Below are positions 23,641-36,880 of a DNA stretch of 64,000 nucleotides, one piece after another (the stretch's first letter is position 1; each line of letters starts with the position of its first letter). Under the pieces are notes generated by a model that was not told the origin of the DNA, did no database searches, and saw only the letters and a list, made by a program, of their open reading frames with translations. A program made the position numbers and the translations under genes. The DNA comes from Platycnemis pennipes (Eukaryota > Arthropoda > Insecta > Odonata > Platycnemididae). Location of the stretch: assembly GCA_933228895.1 (NCBI GenBank), contig OW121854.1:58446609-58510608 (forward strand). Reading direction: 5' to 3'.

Positions 23641-25140
23641 TGGCATTCTACCGGTTACGGGAGGGTCGGGTGGACTACGACGAAGTGAGTTCTTACATCA
23701 AAAGAGGTGTAATTACATGTTAAGAGGAGGCGACGAATAGCCGAAAATATTAGCGCCGTAATGAATAGGTGGGTTGCGTGGCATTGATATGATTTAAAGG
23801 CAACGGAGGTAGGGTGGAGAGAAGAGAAGAGTGTCTTCAGAAATATACATTTCATGAAAGTGAAGACAAAGTAAAATTTACTGCGAAGTAAAAATTTTAA
23901 TCTCAAATGAGGACAAGAATTCTATTGAAAAGTATTCTCCATTTCCGGGGATTTGAAATTCAGGAGGGAAAGTCAGGACACAGCTTAAACACGAACGTGT
24001 TACCCCAAAATATTCAAGGCCATGCACTATTTCACTCTTCAGCTCGGCATTCTTTTGTCCTCTTTCATAAAATCTTAAGTATCTATCCTTTCTCTCTCCC
24101 CGCTAAAGTAATATTCAATGTTCCTTTTTGGCCTTCAAATTCTCTTTTCTCCTACCTAGTAGATAAGTTTTGTTCTGCCCATCATGGTAGATTTCTACTA
24201 AATCAATTCCATTCAAGTATGTCACTTCGAAAGCTATTTTCTTTACGCCTTTCCCCAGTTCAGTACAACACACGGTCTACCTTCCGTCACCCAAGCCAAA
24301 AATCCGTTCATATACCAGAGTCTTTCTCTTTACTAGTACTCTACCGGCTGAATAGGCCCAACAACCATCGCCTTAACTTAATACCTCCGCCTACACAATC
24401 TACCTTCACGTATATCACTCCAGTAATTTTCTTATTTCCCCAACCAAAACTAGAAATTAGTTATCAATCACCCTTTGGCCGTAATTTCTCCATTATTCTC
24501 CAAACCTATTCCCTCCTTAACCTATGTCAAAAGTTTTCCATCAATTCTAACCCACATTCCCCTAGTTCTACCAATCGTGCCTCAAAATAAATTAAAAAAA
24601 GGCCTTTACACTTTCTGATTTATCACTTGGGCTTTTTATAAACACCAATTCCAGAAATATTATTTTCATCTAAAAGATCCTTTCTCTAGATATTTTCATT
24701 TTTATTAATTTTTCTTCGTCTTTGTTGCTCTCAGACGGACTGGTTGCCAAGTCAATAACATTTTATTTAAGGTTACCACGGTTGGTACGCTCGTGTCGTA
24801 CCTTTTCTTGCATTGAAATGCCCTACAACTCTAAATATTTACACTCTCCCAAAATAAGCGGCGAACTAAATAGGTATTGTATTTATGTTAAACTAGGATT
24901 GGAGAATATGCAAATTAATATTTTTGTTACATTATGTCTCAATTTCGATAAGTTACTGATGATTGACTGCCTTTTTGCAGAACACAGTTTACCATATAAT
25001 GACGTTTTGAATGTTAAGTCAAATGTAAGGAAGAAAATAATACAAATATACTCGGGGTTCAGGGAAGTCGCAAAGTGAGAAACGAAATAAGTCAAAAACC
25101 GGAAAACACGACGGGGTTGGTAGGCCTGGTTGGTGAATAT
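23641..25140. other. AT/CT-rich region with a 227-codon open frame
   Basis: The longest open frame in the window (23907-24590 +) lies here. Its product is Ser-, Phe-, Leu- and Pro-rich without a domain, and the plus strand is C/T-biased, which removes stop codons. I do not call it a gene. No transposon signature is recognised. Confidence 0.4.
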
Positions 25141-25605
25141 CGTGGTCCGTGGAATCGTAGTGGGGATAATTTCGCTTGATAGAGCTAATGACCGTTAAGT
25201 CTTCGCAAAGAGAAGAGAAGATAAGAGGGCGCGCCTATTCTTTTTATGGAGTCGAACTAATTGTGGTCGGGCTCAATTTTAGCCAATCGTTTTTTTCTGT
25301 TATGCCGCACGAAGGGGCATTAGGTGGGGCCTGTTCATCTCTAGATAACAGTTTCATATCCGGCGAACGAACCAATCAGCGACAAAAATTTCTGTATATA
25401 ACATGCTTATCCGCTCTTCAACAGCACTCTTCATACTTTGAGCCCTATTGCAGACAACGCGTTCGAGCAGACCCTAGAGAAAACTTCAATTTCCGGGTAG
25501 ACGCTCTGATAGAGACGGAATACCTAAGTCAGATTTTTTTCATTTTGGGTTAAAGCCAAACCTTGACAAAGAGGATTTTGTTACCGCGACAGAAATGCCT
25601 TGGAC
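25141..25605 (+). promoter_or_regulatory. possible CCAAT/TATA core promoter
   Basis: accaatcagcg at 25370-25380 is followed by tgtatataac at 25393-25402. About 25-30 nt further is an initiator-like cttcaacag. The spacing resembles a TATA-type promoter, but no recognisable transcript follows and a fold-back insertion begins at 25606. Weak evidence. Confidence 0.2.
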
Positions 25606-25869
25606 TAGAATAAGAAAATTGGTTCTGAGGTTTCCGCGGCGTTTCTCAACACTGGTAACGTCTTTCGGGCGTTCCTCCGCGTCGTGTTGTGTCAGGGTGA
25701 CGACAGTTTCTCCAGCCATCCTGCTGGCGTCTTCAGGTCAGAAGTGAAGTCAGAAGTCACACTTCTGACCTGAAGACGCCAGCAGGATGGCTGGAGAAAC
25801 TGTCGTCACCCTGACACAACACGACGCGGAGAAACGCCCGAAAGCCGTTACCACTGTAGAATAAGAAAA
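25606..25869. mobile_element. fold-back insertion 2 with 13-bp direct repeats
   Basis: tagaataagaaaa occurs at 25606-25618 and 25857-25869. Inside, a palindrome has arms at 25650-25746 and 25756-25856, nearly identical over about 97 nt with about a 9-nt loop. It is preceded by an unpaired tail of 31 nt (25619-25649). The arms share sequence with 55304-55376 (acctgaagacgc, gtcacc). The arm contains CTGAAGA, a 5-bp stem and GAAAC, reminiscent of a decayed hammerhead. Confidence 0.85.
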
Positions 25870-26929
25870 CTTGCAAAGGTAGGTACTCTCAACGGAGAAA
25901 CTACAAATCATTTTTTTTCGGACTCCTGATTTCGATGATGTATTCATCCCCTTTTGTGGAGCTGAAGATTGTGATTACTCCGTATCATAAACCTCGTAAT
26001 TTTGTGATTAGTCATCGTATACCAAAGAATCAAGTCAAGAGAACGTCTGATGGCCTTGCCGAGTGAGCTCGAAGCCCTTCATTCCAAAAGTAACGGACGA
26101 GGACGCTACGAAGCGTTGACCCTGTAATGAATACCATTCAGTCGAATTCAAAACAGATTTTTAACAATAAAATTGTACATGGCAAGATTTTTCGTTCTTG
26201 AAAAATATTTAAAGCGCGGCCCCCCCGAACGAAAAACTCAATCTCGTTCCGACACTTTCCAATTTGGCTCTATTTCACTTTCCATAATTAAAAAATGGGT
26301 TGAGTGTGCTAACGAATTGTCAAGTTCCCGATTAAAATATTCATGACTTAATTAAAATGGCTTACCATTTCGTCAATTTCTGTGCAAAAATCAGTTAACG
26401 TAAGTATTTCAAAGATATTATTTCAGAGATCAATAACATTGATATCTATTGTCATGTTTTGAGTAACTACCTGTTAATACGCATGCTCAAGTAATACACG
26501 TTTGCGTCAATATTTGCCGCTTGACCATGCCAATCCATAATTATATTCAGTTTCATTTCCTAGGTACGAGTACGTATCTGGTGAGATATTCTCAGCCAGT
26601 CCACAAGAGCAGAATAGGAAACGAAAGAGGATAATCGGAGGAGAAATGTAAACTTTCCGATTGTTATCCGCTGCTGGAAGTAGCAATTTCTTTTAAAATA
26701 TGAAAATGCCAACAATATCAGAAAATTTCAAACACTCCCATGTAGATAATCCGCGGTAAATTAAGATAAAATACTAAGAATGAATGACTAAAACAGTTCG
26801 AATTTTATCATGTTCATCCTCGACTCATTCATCTTTCTGTTATGACGACAGAAAGATAATGTAAAGTCTACATTTACAGAAGTGCTGATTCGGAAGAGGC
26901 GACCGATAGCAATGGTCCTTTGAACCATT
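25870..26929. other. no recognisable gene or element
   Basis: AT-rich with no frames above 65 codons worth noting. Confidence 0.5.
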
Positions 26930-27215
26930 TACGATATGTAGGTAACTGGGTAGGGTCAGGAATTTTCAGGGAACAAAAGAAGGGCCGAGAGAGAACCTGA
27001 CGTCGGCATAAGCATGTTCTTAATGAAAGCACCCAAGGTCTCCACGGATTAACGACCTACCCGACTGACAGAGTGCTGAACTCGAAGTGCACAGTAGCAC
27101 TCAAGTAGGAACCAGTGACCCACATGAAAAATCTCTGCCACTGCCTGGATTCAAATCCGGGATCTCGGTATGGAAGACTCTACTCTCTAGCCATCTATCA
27201 ACCCAATCCCCGTTT
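26930..27215 (-). mobile_element. SINE-A, minus strand
   Basis: Plus-strand text has cactcaagtaggaacc, ctgccactgcctggattc and the B-box complement attcaaatccggg at 27150-27162. The tail starts at about 26940 (aactgggtagggtcagg). It is close to full length. Confidence 0.8.
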
Positions 27216-30200
27216 ATAATTTATAAAAATATATATTTTTCCCTCAATTAATTCACATCACCGAAATCAACTATTTATAATGAAATATCGCTTTTCCTCC
27301 ATTTATTATCTAAACCGCTAACTGCGATAGCATTTGGTGTTTTTTTCCTCCTCCTACATCCCTCAGGTGGTGTTTTTTATCACTCTTCAATCAGAAACAT
27401 AAGTGTTACTATATTTTCCCTCGAGTGGATACTATTCAGTAAGGTATATAAGCTGTTTAATACAGAATATTCAGTAGTCCAACCACTCAAACATTTACAC
27501 CAACTATCTTGCACCACTGTACCCTAATCTTTCCCGTCTCCAGCCTTAGTTAAAAAATATTTTACTCTCTTCGTCAAATCAGCCTTAACACAGCCTCAAA
27601 AGCGGGGCAGGAACGCCGGGAAAGAACCTCACCCACGAAAACTTTCACCTCGAATGACGAGCAAAAATCACCAGTAAACACAAACCCATTTGGGTACACG
27701 CATTCTTGAGCGAGAATCGCAGTTCGGAAACTCATCTTGGTGAGCCGAAACGGGCCGGCCGGCGGCATAAATCAGCGCTGAGCGAAGGGAATTAGACGCC
27801 ACCTCTCGGGCCCACGTAATTCACAGACGGAGCTGATGTGTTTTCACGACCGCGTTCCCAACAAAGGAACCGGTGACCCCGGCGGGCGCCCGAGGCCAAA
27901 GGTTTGAGGAATGGTGGGTCCCAGGTTTGGAGGCGGTTGCCGTGGGTTAAATTTGAACTCGAGACTCGCAAATCTCTTGAGTTTCAAAGCACCGGGCCCG
28001 ACCACTTCGTGATCTTATTTTTTCTCAGTGCTCTTTATCACGAACGAACGCAGGTCGCATACGTAGCGAATCGAATAAGAAATGCCATAACTGTCATGAA
28101 TTAATGGGGGCGTTTACTCGGAACCGACATCGTAATTTTGTACACGAAATCGTTAGATGGAAACGAAAAATGAATTTTAGTAAAAAAATGAATCTTCTAA
28201 CTACAACCATTCACTCATAAATCAAAAATTTAAATAAGCGAAAGGTGACGCCCACCGAAAAAGCTGCTGTGATAACATTGACGTCATTTTCCTCCCGTCC
28301 TTGACTTCTTTCTGGGAAGGGAAGGGAGTGGAGGGAGGTTCTCGGAAGTTCTGCTCGCACAGATGCTGTAGCAACTGCTCCTATTGGCAGAGTCAGCTGT
28401 GTCCCCCCCATTGCGATAAGGCAAAGTAGCTTCGCGGGCTCAGTTGTGATTGGACGAAGTCGATATACGTCAGAGGTTGCACCACGCCCACTTTTCCGAA
28501 AGGGTTAAAAACATTTTTTTTCGCCGCTTATAACTCGAGAAATAATTGACGGATCGGAAAACGGAAAAATACGGGTCTTATTATTTTACAAACTCTATCA
28601 GATTCGGCAATAAAAATAATATGGTAAACGACCCCATTGATGTTTTTATTTTCACAGAACACCACGACGTTTTTATTTGGAACAAATGAGAGCTGCGCGT
28701 TCCGTATAAGAGTTTATTCTAATGCAGTGATCCCAATTTTTCAGCCTCGGCATTCCAAGTTCCATTCTCAGATAAACCAAATCCCACCAAGAGACATGGA
28801 GAAGTTCAAACAGTATTATTCGACTTTGCTTAAGTTTTTGCTTGAATACATAAGTTGTAGACATGCGTATTTTTCGATATCCTCACAGAAGTTACGGGTA
28901 GGGAGTGTATTTATTCGGCTCGGGTCCCACCCAATAGATAATCGAATTTCCCATTATGGGATACTTTCCGTCGGCTGGGAAACCGTGCTCTAATGAATAT
29001 ACACAAGCATTGCGTGGGCATTAAAAGAAATTGACTGGGAGACTTGGTAAAAGAGGAGGCTCACGCCAAGTAGAATTTCCTTAATAAATTCAAATTACAC
29101 AAGTTCGATGCCAACACTGCAGACATATTTCTACCTCTATACTGCATGGGAAGGTAAAGCAAATTCGTGCCAGACCAATGATTTCCAGAATTACTATTTC
29201 CTCCGGATTTTAGAACTCTTTCAAAACAAATTTCGGCTCACTCACTATCCGCTTACTCATAATATTTTAATTTCGCTTTTATTTTGCCAGGTGGTTATGC
29301 TGATAAAGAAATGTTTCAATTTATTTTCCGAAATTAGTTAGGAATCATTCTTCAAATCATTATGAAACAGGCTGCAGTGGTTGGAATTCATATATAATTT
29401 GGAAAAGGGAAGAGTTAGGTAAGCGCGTATGGGTGATGAGAAGAATTGGGAATTTGGATGAAATGATAAGAGATGAGAGAACACAATGTGAAAATTTTTT
29501 ATCCTGCCGCATGGTAACACATTGAAGCTTTCATGTTGATCTATGTCCACCCCAATCAGTATAAGATTAATAAATATATCTTATTCACAAATTCATGAAT
29601 TAGCTTTACATGACTATGGGAATTCACTTGCGTAATCAAGGAAACCATGTAATTCCCGGGATTTGATTTGCAATTATAGTATAGTAACTGAATTGTTTCG
29701 GGATTATAGGCAATTCAGTCACATCCATTGTCCTTTCATAAGCATTAAAGCCACTCTTTCCATGTGCATAAAACATCCATTAATTATGGCTAGTCAATTT
29801 TTTGTGTTTGATTTATCCCTCGACTCTGTTGTTTCCCCAGCTTACTCAACAGGAAGTTTCGACATTACTTCTCTTTTGAGTTCTTTAAAAATAGCCATCT
29901 TCTCCAAACTCACTGGCCCAATTCCGCCCAAAGCGAAGCTGAAACGGGGCCAGTGATTTGTAACCTCCCCGCAAATCACGATTATTTGAAAAAGTCCTAT
30001 AAATACATCCGTAATTGACGTGAATGATGTATGTACAATAACTCAGGTCGGTATGGCCCCGCGTCTTCGTCCCTTGCAATCATAAAACACCCGAAACGCG
30101 TCCCACCCCGCGGTGTTTCGTAAGAAATAAACCACACCCAAGAATTGCCATCTGCCTCCACGATAAAGATGGTTTGGCGAAGTTTGACGCGCTCCGAGCA

Positions 30201-30240
30201 AAATGAGAATTACAGTGCATCGGATATACATGATCGTATC
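27216..30240. other. no recognisable gene; GC-rich patch 27770-27960
   Basis: Several open frames of 66-118 codons (27904 +, 28637 +, 29663 +) have no domain or convincing splice sites. A small inverted repeat flanks 29909-29957 (actggccc / ggggccagt). Otherwise nothing is recognised. Confidence 0.45.
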
Positions 30241-30244
30241 TCTT

Positions 30245-30345
30245 GTTAAAGTGAAAAAACCGCAGTATTCCTCTTAGTTTCCACAGAGTTTATTATTACC
30301 GATTGGTTTCAATGGTTCCGCGTCATCATCAAGGGTACAAGAAGA
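30245..30345 (-). mobile_element. Penelope-like end with degenerate hammerhead
   Basis: Minus-strand text reads CCCTTGATGATGACGCGG, then CATTGAAACCAATCGGTAA, then ataataaactctgtggaaac. The order matches 14400-14460: GATGATGAC, GAAAC, a short stem III (ACC-AATC-GGT) and an A-rich CTGTGGAA tail. Stem I and the first core base are lost, so this is a relic. Confidence 0.45.
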
Positions 30346-32270
30346 ATTTGAGAGTGTCTCAATATATCTGTGGCTAGTGCCTCAATATTTGTAGCGTAAC
30401 TTGAAGTAAATCAGCCTTGCCTGTTTGGTGCCGACATGTTACTAATTTCTTCCCTTAATCTTCAGGGCTAGGTATTTACTTTCACAGTCCCCATTTCTCT
30501 CTCTTCTCACCGGTAAAGTTCACTGCTTAGCTTGCTATGAAGCGGTTAATTTGACAAGCCCCAGAACAGAAGGTCAACGCATACATACATATCAGATTGA
30601 AAAGAACAATTATTAACTATACACATGCATCAAACTAGTGATCACGTTTCTTGATACTTAACACTTGAATTATATGCAGTGTAATCCGGATTATCATGCC
30701 CTGTTAAAATAAGAACCACAAAATTATTGGGAAAAAAATATCTGGGGGACTGAAGCCCCCCCGCCACCCCCCCATTACATCGGATCATTTCAAATCGGGA
30801 ATATCGTTTAAAATGACAATATAGGAGCACCGTCGTTTTACAGATTCAAAAAATTTAGCAAAGTTTTTTTTTAATTTCACGAGAAATCTATTCCATATTA
30901 TACTTACAACCAAAAGTAGTTGACGTAATTGTTTCCTTTGATTAAATACGTGAAGGAATGCTTGTATGATTGCATCGAAGCCTGGAAAATTTTATCCTAA
31001 GAGCGGTAATACCCTTTGGCTTTCCATGCTCTAATTGCCGTTCATTCATGTAAACTTCCTAATTGCACCGCCGGCGGCTTGGATATTATCATAAACATTT
31101 TACCCAAGGCCTACTTCGAGATCTCCCTTCGAAACTAGTTATTCCTAATAAAGAGGTAACCCTGGATTTCGTTGCAGGGGGGCGGGAGCTCAAATAATGG
31201 ATGATCAGGATGGAGTTTAATGGGTCTGAACCAATTTGATAAATTGTTTTTTAATGATGTAAGAAATGCTATGACATATATTTGCGGTTACTTTCCTGAA
31301 AATAATGAGGGTAAGAATCAAGACTGTGGAAGTAGATTCTCGTTTCAGGACTAAAAATATTTTACCCCATGACAGAATGCGTGAACTAACATGATGACTT
31401 AATTCTTACTTAACATTACCAAATTATATATGTAATTCTTTTTGTTAGTTCTTCTTTGACGAATCAGCAAGTCAACTAGGACTCGTTAGCATATATTTTT
31501 TCCCTTATTTTGAATCTTAACTCACCTACACAGAATTCACGATTGATATTTTATATCTACATTTTTATTGCGTATATTTTGGTAATTGAAATCGAAAACC
31601 CTCCAGGCGCACTCATAAACTTGCTCTTCACAGCAGCGACAGTCGTTGCCATGAAAGTGAAAATTATGCAACTGATTCACTCGCAATGCTTTCCTCCTCG
31701 CCGTGAGTCCGTGACTCATTTTCCCTTATAGAGTCATTCAGGCGTTGAATTGGCTTGATGTAGGAATGAACGAGAGAAAGGCATTGCTAGTTTCCAGCTG
31801 TTTATTACCGACTAAAGGATGCACGTGTTCAGAGGCGGGATCATGGATTTTTATTTCGCGTCTTCGCTATCTCTATGAAACACATATTCCACTAGAAGTG
31901 TGATGCTAATACTAACTGTCCAATAGACAAGCTGTATCAGTCGAGATTAGTGACTTGATGCACTCGACAAAAATTGAATAGCGTTCACATTTTCACTCTC
32001 CTGAGCGCAATTTAAACTAAAATTATAGCGTGAGCGCGCGAATTAATAGTATTAGGTAAACCAAACTTAAAAGGTGATTTATCAAGTTGATTCATGCATC
32101 CGTTTCGATTAAAATATTTTGAATCTTATAACAATATCTTTTATGTTCGACGTCGTTCAAGGTACAAAATGTACATAAAATGTCTGGTTTGGCGCCATTT
32201 TAATTCAAGAGGTAAACACTGAGAATACATATTTTGGGTCTGTGATTTCAAGTAGAAATTCAGCAGCAGT
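30346..32270. other. no recognisable gene; short motif shared with 52970
   Basis: accaaaagtagttgacgtaa at 30909-30928 matches 52969-52987 almost exactly. The rest is AT-rich without features. Confidence 0.5.
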
Positions 32271-32565
32271 GATATCAGAGCCGTAGCCGAGCACTGGTCT
32301 CCCACCCCGAGGGCCTAAGTTTTAATCCCGCCAATGGCAGAGATTATTATTTGATATACCAGCCAACACTATGGTAGTTTGTGAAGTTCACTTAAAGTAC
32401 AGTGCTTCGTCCACTGGATGGGATATATAAATTGTGGACCCCTTGGTGCCTTTTGTTAAGAGCTGGTCTATGCTATCACCGGTTTTTCCTCCACCCTTCC
32501 CCAATTTCCAGAAAAACATTCCCATCTCTATCTAAATTATTCACCCATTCTAAGTGACACAAATG
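32271..32565 (+). mobile_element. SINE-A
   Basis: The head has gccgtagccgagcactgg and a degenerate B box (agttttaatcccg). The body has cactggatgggatatataaa (the changed counterpart of ggatgggacgttaa), ccccttggtgcctttt and tccacccttcccc. Confidence 0.75.
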
Positions 32566-33380
32566 ATATAAGATGTAGGATTCCTCCCCCAAATAACAAC
32601 TCTAAGAGAAGGAATACGTCGTTTAACCCAACACTCCACCCAAACACACCATTTCATGATACAATGCAATTATTAAATGGGTAAAGACCCCTAATTAAAA
32701 CAAGAATCAAATGGTTTTAGAAGCCGTTGAAGAACCAATGTATCAGGATATGCAATTCAAACGAAAGTGGAAGTGAGATAGCTGAAAAAAAATCCCACAA
32801 ATCGTACGTGGAAAAATAAACAAAAATATCTGAAAGAGCTGAATTGGCGTCATGGGCGAGATGGTCTCGAGGAGACGAGCAGCTCGTAACACGTGGGCGC
32901 CAGATGCGGTAGCACCCATCAAAGCATCCACATGGCGTGCATAAAGCCCCCGGCCACTCAGTGGCTCAACTCTTCGCCCGTTTCCCCAAACTCATCTGCC
33001 CTCCGGGGAGCTCTCCCCTTCTCCCCACTCGTCTCGGCGGAAAGGAGACGGCCGAGACAGAGCCGCCTCATTGAAGGCGAGGGAGGGCGCGTGCCGCGAT
33101 CCACTGCACGCCCCCTCACACGCCTCCCTCCCCTCTCCTCGAGGGGAGAGACGCGTGACCCTCGGCACGGGCGGCTTCCGTCCTACGCGCGAGACGAACC
33201 CTCGTAATCCCTCGATTCATAGGCAGTTGCAGGGAATCTTTCTCGGTGATGACGCGGGCGTGCATCCGCGTGTCCAAACGACACGAACAAATCGGTCAAC
33301 CTGAAATCGCATCCACATCAGTCGTCGAATCGCGACCACGTTTTCGATTCCGACAGTCTGGGGAGACATGGTTAAATTCA
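32566..33380. other. GC-rich patch 32880-33340, no assigned gene
   Basis: CpG-dense sequence with gctctcccc and ggcgagggag blocks. Open frames are Arg/Ser/Pro-rich (104 codons + at 32893). It could be a promoter or first-exon region but has no decisive signal. Confidence 0.35.
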
Positions 33381-33384
33381 AAAG

Positions 33385-33960
33385 AGCGATGTTACTTTTC
33401 ACCAGTTAGGCCCCACCTTGAATATGCAGCCAGTGTATGGGACCCGAATGAATTATGTTTGATTAGAGAGCTAGACAGTGTGAAGCGTAGAGCAGCTAGG
33501 TTTGTTAAAAGGTGTTACGATAGGTTTAGTAGCGTATCAGAATTAGGCTGAGAATCATTATTAGATCGTAGGCTACAGTACTGATTAAATCTATTGCAGA
33601 AATTTAAAACGGATAGCTTTACCAAAATGCTAGATATATTTTTAAAACTCTTGTGTCTTATGCCAGATTCGACCAGGTAAATATCATAACAGAGATAGAT
33701 TGTTGTACCGATAGATTTCAAATGTCATTTTTCCCCGTTCTATTGGAGAACACAATAGGCAGCATTTCAAAGGGATAGGTAGGCGAAATTTTGTAGAGTA
33801 GTCTGTAGGGCATGATGCATGTATGAACAACCAATCCCTTTATTTTTATGTAGATTCTAACCGTGTAACTGCATGTGACGATATTATCTAGCATGTTTCC
33901 ATGTAGTACCTTGTTTGCATGTCAATAGTGCATGTTTGGTGACCTTCACCCCCAAGAATT
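33385..33960 (+). pseudogene. LINE-B C-terminus and 3' UTR, decayed
   Basis: The + strand reads SPVRPHLEYAASVWDPNELC, LIRELDSVKRRAARFVKRCY and DRFSSVSEL, then a stop (33549). After it, fragments parallel to 8424-8786 follow in shifted frames (ESLLDRRLQY, YARFDQ, CRTDRFQMSFFP). The 3' UTR follows to about 33955. The 5' end is truncated near the first residues given. Confidence 0.85.
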
Positions 33961-34784
33961 ACCTAAATATGAGCCTCACACCAATCAATTATTTACTGAT
34001 GATGATGACATTGGTTTTCCCTAGGTATAATGGAAAAGCGTTTAGTACAATTTTAAAACTCACGGATACTAAGTTTTCAATTTCCCACAAGGCATACCAA
34101 ATAATTTCTCATAGTTACTTCCGCAAACAATGATTTCAAAGAAAATATACGTCCACGATTCTGGGCTCTACTGTGGCTCAGGCTAATATGCTTGACCGGA
34201 AGATTTGAGTATTAAGAGCTTTTTTTATACTATTCAATGTCTCGGGCACAAATTTTCCGTTAATCTTCCCTACAATCTTCTTTCATCGGAATGCTGCCTC
34301 TCAAGTTCTGGCATCTCTCCCTTCTCATCACGCCACAACCCTATAAAGGAAAGCGAATTTGATCTCCATCTCTTGTAAGCCAAAGGGCCGAGCAGAAGTA
34401 GCGACTTCCATAGGTTCGCTCAATTGCCTCTTCGAAGGCAAGTCTTTCAATTTTGCATTTGGTTTCTATCAGACTTCTCACTAACGTAACATGCATTAAG
34501 GTTTCTGTTCGCAATTTCGCTCCGTCAAGAGCCATTGGGTCTTCAGTCTCAATGGATCAAAGTTGAATGAGCGTATCCGGTCCCTGTTCGGTCATCTCAA
34601 GTCAAGCAGCCAAACAGTACCTTCATCCGATTATGACTTTTCTCAAGGTGCCCATTGCATGGATCACCATTTCCTAGTCGCCGAATTTCTTCAATTCTTC
34701 ATCGTCCTTGAAAGCATATTATTTTTTGTGATATACCGGTTAAATTATGTTTAGCTGGAAATAGAACTATTTCAGCGATCCCCA
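33961..34784. other. no recognisable gene or element
   Basis: AT-rich. Short frames only. Confidence 0.5.
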
Positions 34785-35060
34785 TATTTATGTTGTGCCC
34801 TCCTTTAGTTCCCAAAACTAATCCTCCTCCTAGCTCTCAGTCCTTTTCATCCCTCTACAGCACTTATACAATATTCTTCCCTCTAACGTGCCTTCAAAAC
34901 AGCCTCGTATCACCTTTTCCAGCCAGTCTCTCTGTCTTAATTTCTTCAATAAATGTCCTTCACTCTCCTACCATCACCAGTGCTTGGGCACTTCCCCGTT
35001 CATTTTCTTTTCCACCCACATGACGTTCTCCATCACTTTTTTTCATATCCACATCTCAAA
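34785..35060 (-). mobile_element. LINE-C scrap (tentative)
   Basis: C/T-rich plus-strand text (ccttcaaaacagcctcg, atttcttcaataaatgtcc, catatccacatctcaaaagc) parallels 8170-8290 and 49730-49800, the complement of the LINE-C coding tail. Confidence 0.5.
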
Positions 35061-36364
35061 AGCCCAAAATGAAAACATGACTTCAGCAGTAAATCTTCTC
35101 AAGTGCATTCCTATGCTAGTGGAAATAAGGGAAGACATTAATGTGAGCTCATGTTATGGGCATGGTAATTACAATTCCATCCGTATGAAGGTTCAATGCA
35201 TAAAAAAATGAGCCATAAAGCAATGTCGTGAGGAAATAGGTTTTGATGAAGCGTTTTCGCCACTATCTAAAAAGTGGTTTCTGCACAATGGTAGTGAATC
35301 ACTCACTCCTTGCGTCCTTTGCGACAGTGAATAATTCGGCCGTTGTCGTATCAACGGCATACTGCGGCGAAAAAAAAATATATATATTCGTACTTTCGCG
35401 GGTCAATACATCATGACGGCGTCATTTTCCGACGCGACTCAATGACTCCGGCCGAGTTTCATGCCGACGTGAATTTAATTTATACGTTCCGCCGTCCACG
35501 TCGCCGCCGTCCGTAACGTCATTCATTTGTCAACGGGTAGTAAAAACTCGAGGAGGGAAGACTTCATTCGGGTCGCATCTTCCTTTTCAGCCCTATGCAA
35601 GGATTACAACGGTGTAGTGGTGGTAGGCGTCTACCACTGGTCCTTTTGATTCTCAAGCTCCATCCGTCCTCCCCCTCCCTTTTCTGGCCTCGCCCCTTTT
35701 ATTATCTCGCTTTCTCTGTCTTTTTCCCTTTCGTTCCCTCCACGCCAATAGGGAAGGAAACTCTCCTCCTCCTCCTCCTCCGACGACCTCTCGACTCAGG
35801 ACTTCAATACCGGAATGCATCCCCACTTCGCTAGCATGGCTCCCTCCAAACATGGATAGGATGTTGCAACATTTCTCCGCGGCATCTTCTTTCCACCAAC
35901 AAGTCCTCGAGGCCATCCGTGGTCGAGTCCCTTGGGGGCTCTTGGTTTTTTGCGGATCTCTCGCGGGGAGCAAATATACGAACGAAAAGAATGATTTACG
36001 AACTGGAGTCACGCGGAGACGAAATGTGGGTGCGGAAGAATGTGCGTTCATAGCGTGCCGAGTGTTGTCTTCCCAATTACTATCGTGATGATACGGTTGC
36101 CCAAGTTATTTTCTTGGCGGCATGCTTACATACTGGATTGTTTCACGGAATAAGAAGCGAAAGTAGATAGGAACACCAATGATTAAGTTAAAAAATAGAT
36201 CCATGCTGATAAATCAAACCGTGAGTGAAGATATTTTCTTTGCGCAATAAGACCCTCTTATTTCGATCAACTACTGCGCAAAACATTCTTTTAGCCGTAA
36301 GCTTTTAAATATAATCTACTTCACGCCTATATTTTGAAAGCCGCCAGTCTAGTTTTCATTCATA
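35061..36364. other. GC/CpG-rich patch 35410-36050, no assigned gene
   Basis: A CTC trinucleotide run at about 35763-35780 gives a Gly/Pro-run frame on either strand (132 codons - at 35653). CpG is frequent at 35400-35530. No exon is recognised. Confidence 0.4.
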
Positions 36365-36880
36365 ACGGGTCAACAATCCTAAGATTGGTTGGACGCAGCT
36401 CTCCACTTGAATCTCTAATCAGCTAACCTATTTATACTTACGTGATTCTTCTCTTTCACGTCCTTCACAACACTACATATCTCATACGAGAACGTCCTTA
36501 GCCATTCTTCCCATTCACTTTTATTTCGACGATTGCCTTCATCGGACCATCATGTCTCTATTTGTGACTATTTAAGTTGTCCTGCTTCTTTTTAAGGTTT
36601 TCGGGAGACTTCTCTTTTATTCCACACTTCTCAGTACATCTTCGTTAGTCACTCGGTTGATCCATTTTATCTTCATCACGTTTCGAATGTTTCTAGCCTT
36701 ATCTTCTCTGCTGCTTTTATAGTTCATACCTCACTGCTATTAAGAAGCGTGTTCCAGACGTATGTATGTCCTGATGAATTCCTGCTTTAGGTAAGGATAC
36801 ATTTTTGGTAGAATCTCCTTTTCGCATGGGCACTATTTACTCCATGCTTTGCCCATTGCTAGTTATTAGAATTCCTATAT
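36365..36880 (-). mobile_element. LINE-A 3' fragment, long but decayed
   Basis: Plus-strand text runs parallel to 22380-22890: gattggttggacgcagctc, cgacgattgccttcatc, cttcgttagtcactcgg, gatccattttatcttcatca. Indels break the frame throughout. Confidence 0.8.

Noticed and set aside
23907..24590. 227-codon open frame, the longest in the window
   Set aside because: C/T-biased strand depletes stop codons. The product is Ser/Phe/Pro-rich with no domain, signal peptide or splice support.
25370..25440. Firm promoter call from CCAAT, TATA and initiator-like words
   Set aside because: Short words are common in AT-rich DNA and no transcript unit follows. Kept only as a low-confidence feature.
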